A stretch of 64,000 bases of DNA. It comes from VRUE01 sp963702035 (GTDB taxonomy: Bacteria; Actinomycetota; Thermoleophilia; Solirubrobacterales; 70-9). Location of the stretch: the NCBI GenBank assembly GCA_963702035.1, contig OY969700.1, positions 806,001 through 870,000 on the forward strand, given 5' to 3'. Shown here piece after piece: positions 63,833 to 64,000 of this stretch; position 1 is the first letter of the stretch, and the number at the start of each line of letters is the position of its first letter. Under the pieces are notes generated by a model that was given only the letters and a program-made list of their open reading frames with translations, was not told the DNA's origin and ran no database searches. Position numbers and translations under genes: made by a program.

Positions 63833-64000
63833 CTAGTCAACTTCCACTGCGGGCGATGCGGGAAGGATGTCGTAGCTGCGCAAGATCACGCCCCTGGGCC
63901 AACCGCGCCAAAAGCTGTGCTTCCACTCCTTGCGAACACGAATCCTGTCGATGTCCATCAGTCGCCGGTGCTCAGTCGGATTGCGGTAGATGATCTGCAC
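63833..64000 (-). CDS. C-terminal end of an unidentified gene, cut by the window edge
   Basis: A minus-strand frame is open from the window end to a TAG at 63835-63833, giving at least 55 residues (VQIIYRNPTEHRRLMDIDRIRVRKEWKHSFWRGWPRGVILRSYDILPASPAVEVD). The start is beyond the window. The segment is basic, with no hydrophobic stretch. It converges on the sugar transferase gene and leaves only 3 bases between stops, so it is probably a real gene, perhaps part of the same polysaccharide locus. Confidence 0.6.
   Translation of the reverse strand: MQIIYRNPTEHRRLMDIDRIRVRKEWKHSFWRGWPRGVILRSYDILPASPAVEVD

Noticed and set aside
1..64000. rRNA genes or insertion sequences with a recognisable transposase
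   Set aside because: None seen; no rRNA-like conserved segments and no DDE transposase among the plausible proteins.

Overview
The window comes from a high-GC actinobacterium. The base composition, frequent GTG/TTG starts, 1-4 base start/stop overlaps, a fused CofG-CofH protein (FbiC), coenzyme F420 genes, RDD, MMPL and Nramp proteins and an ethylmalonyl-CoA pathway fit Actinobacteria. Thermoleophilia/Solirubrobacterales is my best guess for the class; this is inference, since no rRNA gene is present.

Positions 1-12560 are accessory DNA. A 5'-truncated replication-relaxation gene, a VapBC pair and a large serine recombinase lie left of a 43-bp duplicate of the tRNA-Glu 3' half (3966-4008). 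The intact tRNA-Glu is at 12487-12559. Between the two copies sits an about 8.5-kb integrative element with a tyrosine integrase, an excisionase, a relaxase-type helicase that has lost its relaxase domain, and small orphan genes. It also carries a lower-GC four-gene cargo operon (7047 to 4181, minus strand): a CD-NTase, a Cap15-like two-TM beta-barrel effector, a J-domain protein and an unknown two-TM protein. The first two are a CBASS anti-phage system; the last two are the unusual part.

Positions 12600-32400 are mostly core genome: six tRNAs, four alpha/beta hydrolases including a haloalkane dehalogenase, a secreted trypsin-like protease, an amino-acid-type ABC binding protein, a Crp-like regulator, small toxin-antitoxin genes, an ArsR-MMPL locus and acetoacetyl-CoA synthetase. 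Positions 32343-36990 form a minus-strand operon: SDR, HMG-CoA lyase, acyl-CoA carboxylase beta subunit and an ABC exporter pair. Positions 37019-44435 hold F420 metabolism: npdG-cofD-cofC-cofE with overlapping start/stop codons, then fbiC on the other strand. Next come an aquaporin, an NMT1-like binding protein, mntH-mntR, ygfZ and rmuC. Crotonyl-CoA carboxylase/reductase (ccr) and ethylmalonyl-CoA mutase (ecm) follow, two signature enzymes of the ethylmalonyl-CoA pathway.

Positions 56900-61510 are a second accessory patch: an AbiEi-like/Fic fusion with phased promoter repeats, two broken ATPase genes, and a toxin-like gene whose 5' end is built from pieces resembling ecm and fic. The window ends with a sugar-1-phosphate transferase for exopolysaccharide synthesis and a partial minus-strand gene.

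Two features stand out besides the CBASS cargo. First, there are eight long inverted repeats (19-27 bp arms, all with different sequence). Several hug stop codons; two are inserted in frame inside cofE and fbiC. Three share a second, inner 9-bp stem of T-run/A-run type. Second, a 228-bp non-coding locus at 50673-50900 combines a class II tRNA-like cloverleaf (GAC in the anticodon position), a downstream strand complementary to its anticodon arm, and an intrinsic terminator.
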